A DNA stretch of 64,000 bases, taken from contig NZ_CP064032.1 in the NCBI RefSeq assembly GCF_049532905.1, positions 3,844,001 through 3,908,000 of the forward strand, read 5' to 3'. Shown here piece after piece: positions 53,769 through 64,000 of the stretch (position 1 is its first letter; every line of letters begins with the position of its first letter). The notes under the pieces were generated by a model. The model did not search any database and was not told the origin of the DNA. It saw only the letters and a list, made by a program, of their open reading frames with translations. Source of the stretch: Dyella_B nitratireducens. GTDB lineage: Bacteria > Pseudomonadota > Gammaproteobacteria > Xanthomonadales > Rhodanobacteraceae. The translations under genes were made by a program, and so were the position numbers.

Positions 53769-54785
53769 ATGAGCATCAAGCCTGATCTCTCCTCGGCCGT
53801 CGGCCATACCCCTCTGCTGCGCCTTCGCCGCGCCTCGGAGCTGACCGGCTGCGAGGTGTTGGGCAAAGCCGAATTCCTCAATCCAGGCGGGTCGATCAAG
53901 GACCGCACGGCTCTGGGGCTGATTCTGGATGCAGAACGCCAGGGTCTGCTGCGCCCCGGCGGCACGATCGTAGAGGGCACGGCAGGGAATACGGGGATCG
54001 GGATGGCCCTGATCGGGGCAAGCCGCGGCTACCGGTCGGTGATCTTCATGCCGGATACACAGAGCCGCGAGAAGATCGATGCTTTGCGCGTAGCAGGCGC
54101 CGAAGTGCGGCTGGTGCCGGCGGCGCCGTTCAAAGATCCCAAGCACTACGTACATATCGCCCGCGCCTATTGCGAGGGCTTGAACCAGCAGGCGCCCGGC
54201 TGCGCCTGGTTTGGCAATCAGTTCGACAACACCGCCAATCGGGATTGGCACGAGGCGACCACGGCAGTGGAAATCTGGGAGCAAACAGCAGGCGGGGTCG
54301 ACGGGTTTGTTTGCTCGGCCGGCACAGGCGGCACCCTGGCCGGTGTTGGTAAGGCACTGAAAGCGCGCAAGCCTGGAGTGAAGATCGCACTTTCCGACCC
54401 TACCGGCTCGGCGCTGGCCAACTACATCAATCGTGGTGAGCTGGTCGCGGAAGGTACATCCATCAGCGAAGGCATTGGTTCCAGCCGCATTACCGCGAAT
54501 TTCCAGGACGCGCCGATCGACCTGGCCTGGTCGATTTCGGACCAGGAATCCGTGCCGCTATTGCACCAGTTATTACACGATGAGGGGTGGTGCATTGGCG
54601 GCTCCAGCGGTGTGAATTTGGCTGGCGCGATTCGACTGGCGAAGGCACTAGGGCCGGGGCACACCGTTGTTACGATATTGGCCGATGCAGGCACGCGGTA
54701 TCAGGCCAAACTATTCAATCCACCGTTTCTGCGGGACAAGAACATCCCGGTACCGGATTGGCTGGCGCAATCGTTCGGCAGCTGA
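53769..54785 (+). CDS. Cysteine synthase (O-acetylserine sulfhydrylase family)
   Basis: 338 residues from the ATG at 53769. Fold-type II PLP enzyme: AVGHTPLLRLRRASELTGCEVLGKAEFLNPGGSIKDRTALG (PLP-Lys44), EGTAGNTGIGMALIGASRGYRSVIFMPDTQSREK, SAGTGGTLAGVGKALKARKP and GGSSGVNLAGAIRLAKALG. Unlike cbs it has no CBS domains. It would form cysteine from O-acetylserine and sulfide; the position beside the metX operon and the shared palindromic operator suggest coordinated sulfur amino acid synthesis. It is longer than E. coli CysM and shares features of the cysteine synthase A group. Confidence 0.88.
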   Translation: MSIKPDLSSAVGHTPLLRLRRASELTGCEVLGKAEFLNPGGSIKDRTALGLILDAERQGLLRPGGTIVEGTAGNTGIGMALIGASRGYRSVIFMPDTQSREKIDALRVAGAEVRLVPAAPFKDPKHYVHIARAYCEGLNQQAPGCAWFGNQFDNTANRDWHEATTAVEIWEQTAGGVDGFVCSAGTGGTLAGVGKALKARKPGVKIALSDPTGSALANYINRGELVAEGTSISEGIGSSRITANFQDAPIDLAWSISDQESVPLLHQLLHDEGWCIGGSSGVNLAGAIRLAKALGPGHTVVTILADAGTRYQAKLFNPPFLRDKNIPVPDWLAQSFGS

Positions 54786-54837
54786 CGCGGCTATCCGTCC
54801 CAAATCACGGTATAGCCATTAGGACATCAAATACACG

Positions 54838-55710
54838 ATGAGCTCGGGAGCTTTCGAAAGGATCACTATCGTCTCCGTCAGCGGCCTCTCCGACGCGAGC
54901 GGCGCAGCACTTTCCCTCACCTGGTGCCAGCAGCAAATGCCAGGCGCGCGCGCATTGCTGTGCAGCCCGCAGGCGCCAAGGAATCTTCCAGCCTCCGTTG
55001 ATTGGCAGGCGATTCAGGCGATGAACTATCACGAGTACAGCTGGTTCATGCTGTTCGCGCTGTGGCGTGTAGTGAAGACAGAATTTGCGTTGATCGTGCA
55101 GGACGATGGTTGGGTGCTCAGTACCGAAAACTGGCGCGATGAGTTTCTTGATTACGATTACATTGGCGCGCCTATCCATTTGGCATATGTCCAGACGCCT
55201 GATGACTCGCGCTGGGTGCGGGGATTCCAGTGGTGCAATGATTTTGACCGCCCAGGCTATACGATCACGCCTGTGCTCAATGGTGGCTTCAGTTTGAGAA
55301 GCTACCGGCTGATGCGTGCCTTGGCGGAGCATCTGGATATACGGGTATCTATTCCTCCACCAGATCTGGTGGAAGGTGATCCCTTGCGGATGTATTGGCA
55401 CAACGACGTTTTGCTTGAGGACGTGCAGCTGTCGGGCGTACTCCGTTCGGCGCTTGAAATGAAGGGATTACGCTTCGCTCCATTGCATATCGCTGGCAGG
55501 TTCGCCATCGAACACGCTGGAGCTGTGCATCATGGGATGGATGCGCTGAGTATCTTTGGTCATCACTCGAAGTTGCGACGTCTGGCTAGCATCGAACCTC
55601 CCACCATTAGCTACACGATTTCGCGTGCAAAGGCTAGCGAACTGTATGGCGAACTAGATTTGGTGAAGATGTTTGTGCGTCGAGGCTATCGGGTGGAGTT
55701 TGCTGATTGA
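54838..55710 (+). CDS. DUF5672 family protein (glycosyltransferase-like)
   Basis: 290 residues. Features of DUF5672 are seen: ALIVQDDGWVLSTENWRDEFLDYDYIGAPI with an acidic DD pair like a nucleotide-sugar-binding DxD, and TPVLNGGFSLRSYRLMRAL. WHNDVLLEDVQLSGVLR and FAIEHAG follow. Such proteins occur in surface-polysaccharide loci but also alone. It lies 52 bases after the cysteine synthase on the same strand; a functional tie is not apparent. Confidence 0.75.
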   Translation: MSSGAFERITIVSVSGLSDASGAALSLTWCQQQMPGARALLCSPQAPRNLPASVDWQAIQAMNYHEYSWFMLFALWRVVKTEFALIVQDDGWVLSTENWRDEFLDYDYIGAPIHLAYVQTPDDSRWVRGFQWCNDFDRPGYTITPVLNGGFSLRSYRLMRALAEHLDIRVSIPPPDLVEGDPLRMYWHNDVLLEDVQLSGVLRSALEMKGLRFAPLHIAGRFAIEHAGAVHHGMDALSIFGHHSKLRRLASIEPPTISYTISRAKASELYGELDLVKMFVRRGYRVEFAD

Positions 55711-56047
55711 GAGAAACGCAAATTCGCTGTGTGCAAGTTGCCGGTAACTAATGCGAGCGTTGCTACACATGCCGTGCATGTAAGCCTGCGTGAGCGGCAA
55801 TGTTGGAATTCGGCTACAGCTAGTCACCGACCGACGTGCGTTAGCAGCAATAGGTCTCTCACACAGTCCCCGCAGGGGGCCTACGCTGCGCTATTGAGCG
55901 CCGAACATCGACTGTCTTCGCTTAGGCACCAGTTATGTTCTTGCGAAGTCCGTGAATTCGCGTCTAGCACGGTTGGTCTCGTGCTCACTCTCGCGTCCGG
56001 TCTGTCTCAAGTCGTTGCAGCAACAACCGGTCGTGACGCCCTAAAGC
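55711..56047. other. Intergenic region between the DUF5672 gene and the rRNA operon
   Basis: About 340 bases. A 118-codon open frame (55729-56085) runs into the rRNA terminator and shows no protein-like pattern; I do not call it. No promoter or repeat stands out. Confidence 0.5.
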
Positions 56048-56082
56048 AAAACGCCTTCCCCAACGGGAAGGCGTTTTTAGGA
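56048..56082 (-). terminator. Terminator of the rRNA operon
   Basis: AACGCCTTCCC (56050-56060) pairs with GGGAAGGCGTT (56065-56075) around CAAC. On the minus strand it ends with a T-run, 6 bases past the 5S 3' end; it would work on the plus strand as well because TTTTT follows there. Confidence 0.9.
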
Positions 56083-56088
56083 TAAAGC

Positions 56089-56202
56089 CCCTGGCGGTGA
56101 CCTACTCTTGCATGGAAGTCCACACTACCATCGGCGCAGCTGCGTTTCACTTCCGAGTTCGGGATGGGATCGGGTGGGGCCACAGCGCTATAGCCGCCAG
56201 GG
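56089..56202 (-). rRNA. rrf: 5S ribosomal RNA
   Basis: About 114 bases. The terminal helix CCTGGCGG / CCGCCAGG is seen at both ends. The internal sequence on the minus strand (GTGTGGACTTCCATGCAAGAGTAGG, GGGATCCCATCCCGAACTCGG) matches 5S rRNA. It is last in the operon, before the terminator. Confidence 0.95.
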
Positions 56203-56310
56203 AAGGGGTGGGAGCAGCGCTGTTAGCGCCGGCTCCGCAAAGGGGTAAACGAGTGACAAGCGTCTGGTGAAGTTCGTCGAGATGTTTCGTTGGACAGTGC
56301 CACGAAGCGT

Positions 56311-56321
56311 CTTGGGGTTAT

Positions 56322-56331
<10 letters not shown>
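56311..56331 (-). other. RNase III processing stem, 3' arm (23S rRNA)
   Basis: CTTGGGGTTATATGGTCAAGC on plus at 56311-56331 is the exact inverse of GCTTGACCATATAACCCCAAG at 59193-59213. The two arms flank the 23S rRNA and form a 21-bp stem for processing. Confidence 0.75.
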
Positions 56332-59204
<2,873 letters not shown>

Positions 59205-59311
59205 AACCCCAAGTCGCCTCAGAGCTATATACCCAAACAACGCATTCGTCGTTTGCCTCAACGACACATCTCGGTTCAGTTCAAAACCAAGACGCTTGTC
59301 ACTCGTTTACA

Positions 59312-59324
59312 TTTTCAAAGAACA
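59312..59324 (-). promoter_or_regulatory. boxA-like antitermination element in the 16S-23S spacer
   Basis: On the minus strand TGTTCTTTGAAAA, close to the rRNA boxA consensus (TGCTCTTTAACA). It lies between tRNA-Ala and the 23S gene, the usual place for the second boxA of rRNA operons. Confidence 0.65.
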
Positions 59325-59387
59325 CGATAACGGCCTCAGCGCCGTTCCGTTTCTAAATCTTTTGTGTGCGCTACACATCCATCAAAC

Positions 59388-59463
59388 TGGTGGAGCCAGT
59401 CGGGATCGAACCGACGACCCCCTGCTTGCAAAGCAGGTGCTCTCCCAGCTGAGCTATGGCCCC
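59388..59463 (-). tRNA. tRNA-Ala (anticodon TGC)
   Basis: 76 bases with genome-encoded CCA. Acceptor GGGGCCA/TGGCTCC, D-arm GCTCAGCTGGGAGAGC, anticodon loop CTTTGCAAG with anticodon TGC, and T-arm GGTTCGATCC. Located in the 16S-23S spacer. Confidence 0.97.
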
Positions 59464-59476
59464 AGGTGTTCCTAAG

Positions 59477-59553
<77 letters not shown>

Positions 59554-59637
59554 ATAAAGCTTTCTCGGCCTTATGGCCTTCGTGGATGTGCAGGTGTCTT
59601 GTGTGGACGTCTTGCGGCAGAGCCGCTGTCTATCTCG

Positions 59638-61178
<1,541 letters not shown>

Positions 61179-61303
61179 AGTTTTCGATGACCAAAGTCAT
61201 CTATCTTTCTGAAGCGTTGGTCCTAACCTTAAAACGTCAAGCTTTTGAATTGACTCTTAGGTTAGACGCTTGCATTTGTGGACAGCTGTCGCTTCCACCG
61301 CAA

Positions 61304-61343
61304 GGCGCCCACACAAGTCACCTGCGCACACTGTCAAAGATCA
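61304..61343 (-). promoter_or_regulatory. rRNA leader antitermination site (boxA and boxC-like)
   Basis: On the minus strand TGATCTTTGACA (61343-61332) is a boxA-like element, and TGTGTGGGCGCC (61315-61304) resembles the E. coli rrn boxC (TGTGTGGGCAC). They lie between the promoter and the 16S gene, as expected for Nus-factor antitermination. Confidence 0.7.
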
Positions 61344-61403
61344 ATCACTTGCAACCTTCTCTTGAAGATCGCCCCGAAGCATTTCGTCCCGGGTGAGCCG
61401 CCC

Positions 61404-61431
61404 ATTCTACATCCCTTAACGCTTCCGTCAA
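61404..61431 (-). promoter_or_regulatory. rRNA operon promoter (sigma-70)
   Basis: On the minus strand TTGACG (-35, 61431-61426), a 16-base spacer and TAGAAT (-10, 61409-61404), followed by a GC-rich discriminator GGGCGGC typical of stringently controlled rRNA promoters. The sequence upstream of the -35 is AT-rich and could act as an UP element. Confidence 0.8.
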
Positions 61432-61708
61432 CACCCAAATTCGAAGTTGTTGTCGGAGTTTTTCGGGGAACCTTCGCGAAGGGCTTGTCTCGTCGAAGGG
61501 GGTGGAATCATAGCGCCGGTTTACAGTTCTGTGAAGGGGCAAGAGCGCAATCTGCGCGAAAAATTCGCGCGGCAGGCGCAGCACCCGCAAAACCGAAACC
61601 TCATGTCGCCGCGGACGTGGCGAACCCAGGTGATTGAGCCCACCTGGCCAACCCCGCTATCGCGGATTCAAGCGGCCCCAAAGCCGCCAAAGCCGCCAAA
61701 GGCAGGGA

Positions 61709-61876
61709 TTATTTCAAAGCGTCCAACAGACACACAGGCGCCTTTCCAGATACATCCGCTTGCGATTGGCCGGCCTCATGCGCAGGCACATAGCCGACGC
61801 GATAAGGAATCAACGCCTCGGGACGCATCTTTTCCAGCGCGTCCCAATCATCTTCGAAAGGAATGAATTGCTGCAT
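61709..61876 (-). CDS. Small protein (55 aa), unknown function
   Basis: A 55-codon ORF from the ATG at 61876 to TAA at 61709-61711. The product begins MQQFIPFEDDWDALEKMRPEALIPYR and continues VGYVPAHEAG. Its amino acid pattern (acidic, aromatic, few rare residues) is protein-like, and GAGG lies 11 bases before the ATG. It lies between rubredoxin and the rRNA operon on the same strand as both. I recognise no family; homologues in related genomes would settle it. Confidence 0.6.
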   Translation of the reverse strand: MQQFIPFEDDWDALEKMRPEALIPYRVGYVPAHEAGQSQADVSGKAPVCLLDALK

Positions 61877-61979
61877 GGCCGTGCCTCGGGGGTGGGGTTC
61901 CGCACGAGGACCATTGCAGCAGGGAAAAAAGCAAGCGCGCTGGCGAAATCGGGCGATTTGCAGGCAGCGCGCGGCAAAA

Positions 61980-62174
61980 TCAATCGATTTCGACCATCTC
62001 GAAGTCGCTCTTGGTCGCGCCGCAATCGGGGCACGTCCAGGTATCGGGCACGTCCTCCCAACGCGTGCCGGGTTCGATACCCTCTTCCGGCAGCCCTGCA
62101 GCCTCGTCGTAGATGAAGCCGCAGACTACGCACATCCATTTGCGCAAGGTGGTTTCGGTGGAAATTTGGTTCAT
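61980..62174 (-). CDS. Rubredoxin
   Basis: 64 residues from the ATG at 62174. Two CxxC knuckles bind one iron: WMCVVCGFIYDEAAG and DTWTCPDCGATKSDFEMVE. These are the classic rubredoxin motifs, with WEDVPDTW in between. It carries one electron, for example to alkane hydroxylases or peroxide reductases. The partner is not visible here. It is divergent from hemL. Confidence 0.96.
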   Translation of the reverse strand: MNQISTETTLRKWMCVVCGFIYDEAAGLPEEGIEPGTRWEDVPDTWTCPDCGATKSDFEMVEID

Positions 62175-62384
62175 GGAGACTCGCAAGATCAGAGTGAATA
62201 GCACATTCTCGCAACTCCTCCGGCGATGCGAAAGCGGTCGCACAGGTCTTTACGGGGTGTTTCGGACATAGCGTCACACCTTGTCCTCGCGGCTGGCAGT
62301 CGACGGACATCGCCCGGAAAATAACGCACCCCGACCGCGATCCTGATGTCGCGGACCGACCCTCATCTGAATCGAGTCGTTGCC

Positions 62385-63668
62385 ATGACCAACCATGACC
62401 TATTCCAGCGCGCCCTGAAGCTCTTGCCCGGCGGCGTGAACTCCCCGGTACGCGCCTTCAAGTCCGTTGGCGGTGAACCCTTTTTCACCGCGCGCGCAGA
62501 CGGTGCTTATTTATGGGACGTGGAAGGTAAGCGTTACATCGACTACGTCGGTTCGTGGGGACCGATGATCGTGGGTCATAACCATCCGAAGGTGCGCGAA
62601 GCAGTCGAACGCGCCGTGCGGGACGGCTTGTCATTCGGCACGCCTTGCCCAGCCGAAGTCGTGATGGCGGAGACCCTTACGCGCCTAGTGCCATCGATGG
62701 ACATGGTGCGCATGGTCAACTCCGGCACCGAGGCGACGATGTCGGCCATCCGCCTGGCACGTGGGGCTACGGGGCGCAACAAGATCGTGAAGTTCGAAGG
62801 CTGCTATCACGGGCATAGCGACAGCTTCCTGGTGAAAGCCGGCTCCGGTGCGTTGACGTTCGGCGTACCCACCTCGCCCGGCGTGCCAGCGGCGAATGCC
62901 GATCTCACCCTGACCCTGCCTTACAACGACCTGCAGGCGGCGCAAGCGTTATTTGCGGAACACGGCCGCGATATCGCCGGCCTGATCATTGAGCCAGTCG
63001 CCGGCAATATGAATTGCATTCCGCCGCAGCAAGGCTATCTGGAAGGTTTGCGCGAACTCTGCACGCACCATGGCGCGCTGCTAATCTTCGACGAAGTGAT
63101 GACCGGCTTCCGCGTCGCGCTTGGCGGAGCACAGGCACTCTATGGGATCGAGCCCGACCTCTCTACGTTCGGCAAGATTATCGGCGGCGGCATGCCAGTG
63201 GGCGCCTACGGCGGACGCCGAGATCTGATGGAACAGATTGCACCAGCTGGCCCGATCTACCAAGCTGGCACCCTAAGTGGAAACCCGGTTGCGATGGCCG
63301 CCGGCCTGGCCATGCTGGAGCTGGTGCAAGAACCGGGTTTCTACGACACGCTGGCTGCACGTACGCGCCTGCTGACCGACGGCTTGCAAGCGGTAGCCGA
63401 TGGTGAAGGCGTTCCATTCAGTACCAACCGGGTGGGCGGCATGTTCGGACTGTTCTTCACGCACGAAAAAGTGAGCAGCTACGCACATGCCACCGCGGCC
63501 GACGCGGCGATGTTCAATCGCTTCTTCCAAGGCATGCTCGAGCATGGCGTGTTCCTCGCCCCCAGCGCCTTTGAAGCCGGCTTCCTTTCTTCCGCGCACA
63601 GCGATGAAGACATTGCCGCCACCTTGGATGCGGCGCGCATCGCCATGCGGCTGGCACGCGCAGGCTGA
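62385..63668 (+). CDS. hemL: Glutamate-1-semialdehyde 2,1-aminomutase
   Basis: 427 residues from the ATG at 62385 (an earlier ATG at 62346 adds 13 atypical residues). FQRALKLLPGGVNSPVRAFKSVGGEPFF is the GSAM N-terminal signature. FEGCYHGHSDSFLVKAGSG, LLIFDEVMTGFRVALGGAQ and STFGKIIGGGMPVGAYGG (PLP-lysine) follow. It converts glutamate-1-semialdehyde to 5-aminolevulinate in heme synthesis. This is the true hemL, distinct from the class III aminotransferase at 7168. Confidence 0.97.
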   Translation: MTNHDLFQRALKLLPGGVNSPVRAFKSVGGEPFFTARADGAYLWDVEGKRYIDYVGSWGPMIVGHNHPKVREAVERAVRDGLSFGTPCPAEVVMAETLTRLVPSMDMVRMVNSGTEATMSAIRLARGATGRNKIVKFEGCYHGHSDSFLVKAGSGALTFGVPTSPGVPAANADLTLTLPYNDLQAAQALFAEHGRDIAGLIIEPVAGNMNCIPPQQGYLEGLRELCTHHGALLIFDEVMTGFRVALGGAQALYGIEPDLSTFGKIIGGGMPVGAYGGRRDLMEQIAPAGPIYQAGTLSGNPVAMAAGLAMLELVQEPGFYDTLAARTRLLTDGLQAVADGEGVPFSTNRVGGMFGLFFTHEKVSSYAHATAADAAMFNRFFQGMLEHGVFLAPSAFEAGFLSSAHSDEDIAATLDAARIAMRLARAG

Positions 63669-63673
63669 TCATC

Positions 63674-64000
63674 ATGCATGGACGCTCGCCGTTTGCCGAT
63701 CAATTTGGCCCCGCCCTGCAAGGGGGATGGCGAGCCCGCTGGTTCCACATCATCTTTGGCCATGACGATGCGGCAGGGCGGCGCTTTGATGTACTACTGA
63801 TCATCGCCATCCTGGGTAGCATCGCGGTGGCGATATTCGATACCGTCGCGCAGGCCCATGTACGTTACGGCACGATCTTCTATGCGTTGGAGTGGGCCTT
63901 CACCCTGCTTTTCACGCTCGAATACGCGATGCGCATCATGGTGGTCGCCCGCCCGTGGCGCTACATGCGCAGCTTCTTCGGCATGGTCGACCTACTGGCC
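63674..64000 (+). CDS. Voltage-gated ion-channel-like protein, N-terminal part (3' end outside window)
   Basis: 109 residues from the ATG at 63674, 5 bases after the hemL stop. Three hydrophobic helices are visible: RRFDVLLIIAILGSIAVAIFDTV (S1), RYGTIFYALEWAFTLLFTLEYAMRIMV (S2) and the start of S3 (YMRSFFGMVDLLA). The ExxxR in S2 and FFGMVDLLA are typical of prokaryotic six-helix voltage-gated potassium channels. The S4 sensor and pore filter lie outside the window, so ion specificity is inferred. It is likely cotranscribed with hemL. Confidence 0.8.
   Translation, partial: MHGRSPFADQFGPALQGGWRARWFHIIFGHDDAAGRRFDVLLIIAILGSIAVAIFDTVAQAHVRYGTIFYALEWAFTLLFTLEYAMRIMVVARPWRYMRSFFGMVDLLA

Larger units (their letters stand above)
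61179..61708. other. rRNA operon leader and promoter region
   Basis: About 530 bases between the 16S gene and the 55-residue small protein gene. It contains the promoter (61404-61431), boxA and boxC elements and GC-rich leader. Open frames on plus across the region are Pro-rich and not credible. Confidence 0.7.

Noticed and set aside
55729..56085. 118-codon frame after the DUF5672 gene
   Set aside because: It runs into the rRNA terminator and shows no recognisable domain.
61326..61337. A second rRNA promoter with TTGACA at 61337-61332
   Set aside because: The TTGACA is part of the boxA-like element TGATCTTTGACA and no -10 hexamer lies 16-18 bases downstream.
61447..61866. 139-codon plus-strand frame between rRNA and rubredoxin
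   Set aside because: Pro/Arg-rich composition without a ribosome site; it overlaps the better-supported 55-residue gene on the minus strand.

Overview
The window is chromosomal DNA of a high-GC gammaproteobacterium, most likely Xanthomonadales/Lysobacterales and within that Rhodanobacteraceae (Dyella, Rhodanobacter, Luteibacter or relatives). The assignment is an inference from gene content: a lexA-imuA-imuB-dnaE2 mutasome operon, a SAM-I riboswitch ahead of a metX-metB-hom operon, a DUF1631 protein, a 16S-Ile-Ala-23S-5S rRNA operon and short REP-like hairpins (GTCATTCCCGC type). Most genes are ordinary housekeeping genes; the first 23 kb is accessory.

Layout. 1-1.8 kb: end of a type I restriction gene (hsdR) with a translationally coupled YgjP-like metalloprotease. 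1.8-2.8 kb: repeat-rich gap and a GNAT gene. 2.8-11.7 kb: a six-gene leftward operon (FGGY kinase, class II aldolase, class III aminotransferase, class II aldolase-like pseudoenzyme, MFS transporter, TonB-dependent receptor) opposite a TetR-type regulator, with palindromic sites between them. It looks like a complete outer-membrane-to-cytoplasm route for an unknown carbohydrate-like compound. 11.7-15.4 kb: secreted methyltransferase, PhnA/YjdM-like zinc-ribbon protein, receiver-only response regulator, and a ribbon-helix-helix regulator coupled to an unknown gene. 15.5-22.7 kb: a six-gene operon resembling hydrogenase-4/formate hydrogenlyase. Its large subunit has lost all four Ni-Fe-binding cysteines while the small subunit keeps its 4Fe-4S ligands, which makes it an Ehr-type (energy-converting hydrogenase-related) complex with unknown chemistry.

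23-39 kb: glmS, cystathionine beta-synthase, ydcH-like, two DUF4398 coiled-coil envelope proteins, pilU, marC-like, SDR, grxD, sodB, purE-purK, Trm112-like, DUF1631, maiA and pgk. 39-45.7 kb: an SOS operon lexA-imuA-imuB-dnaE2-alkB-like, preceded by a perfect inverted repeat that is a candidate LexA site. 45.7-55.7 kb: ilvE, a DUF4124 protein, metF, an APC permease, the metX-metB-hom operon with its SAM-I riboswitch, a cysteine synthase and a DUF5672 protein. 56-61.4 kb: a complete leftward rRNA operon with promoter, boxA/boxC-like elements, RNase III stem and terminator. 61.7-64 kb: a 55-residue small protein, rubredoxin, hemL and the start of a voltage-gated ion-channel-like gene cut by the window edge.

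The most interesting points are the cysteine-less hydrogenase-like complex, the TetR-flanked uptake/catabolic operon with its dead aldolase paralogue, and the layered control in front of metX (tandem met-box-like palindrome, sigma-70 promoter, SAM-I aptamer, SD-sequestering hairpin). All functional statements rest on motif reading by eye; no database search was run.
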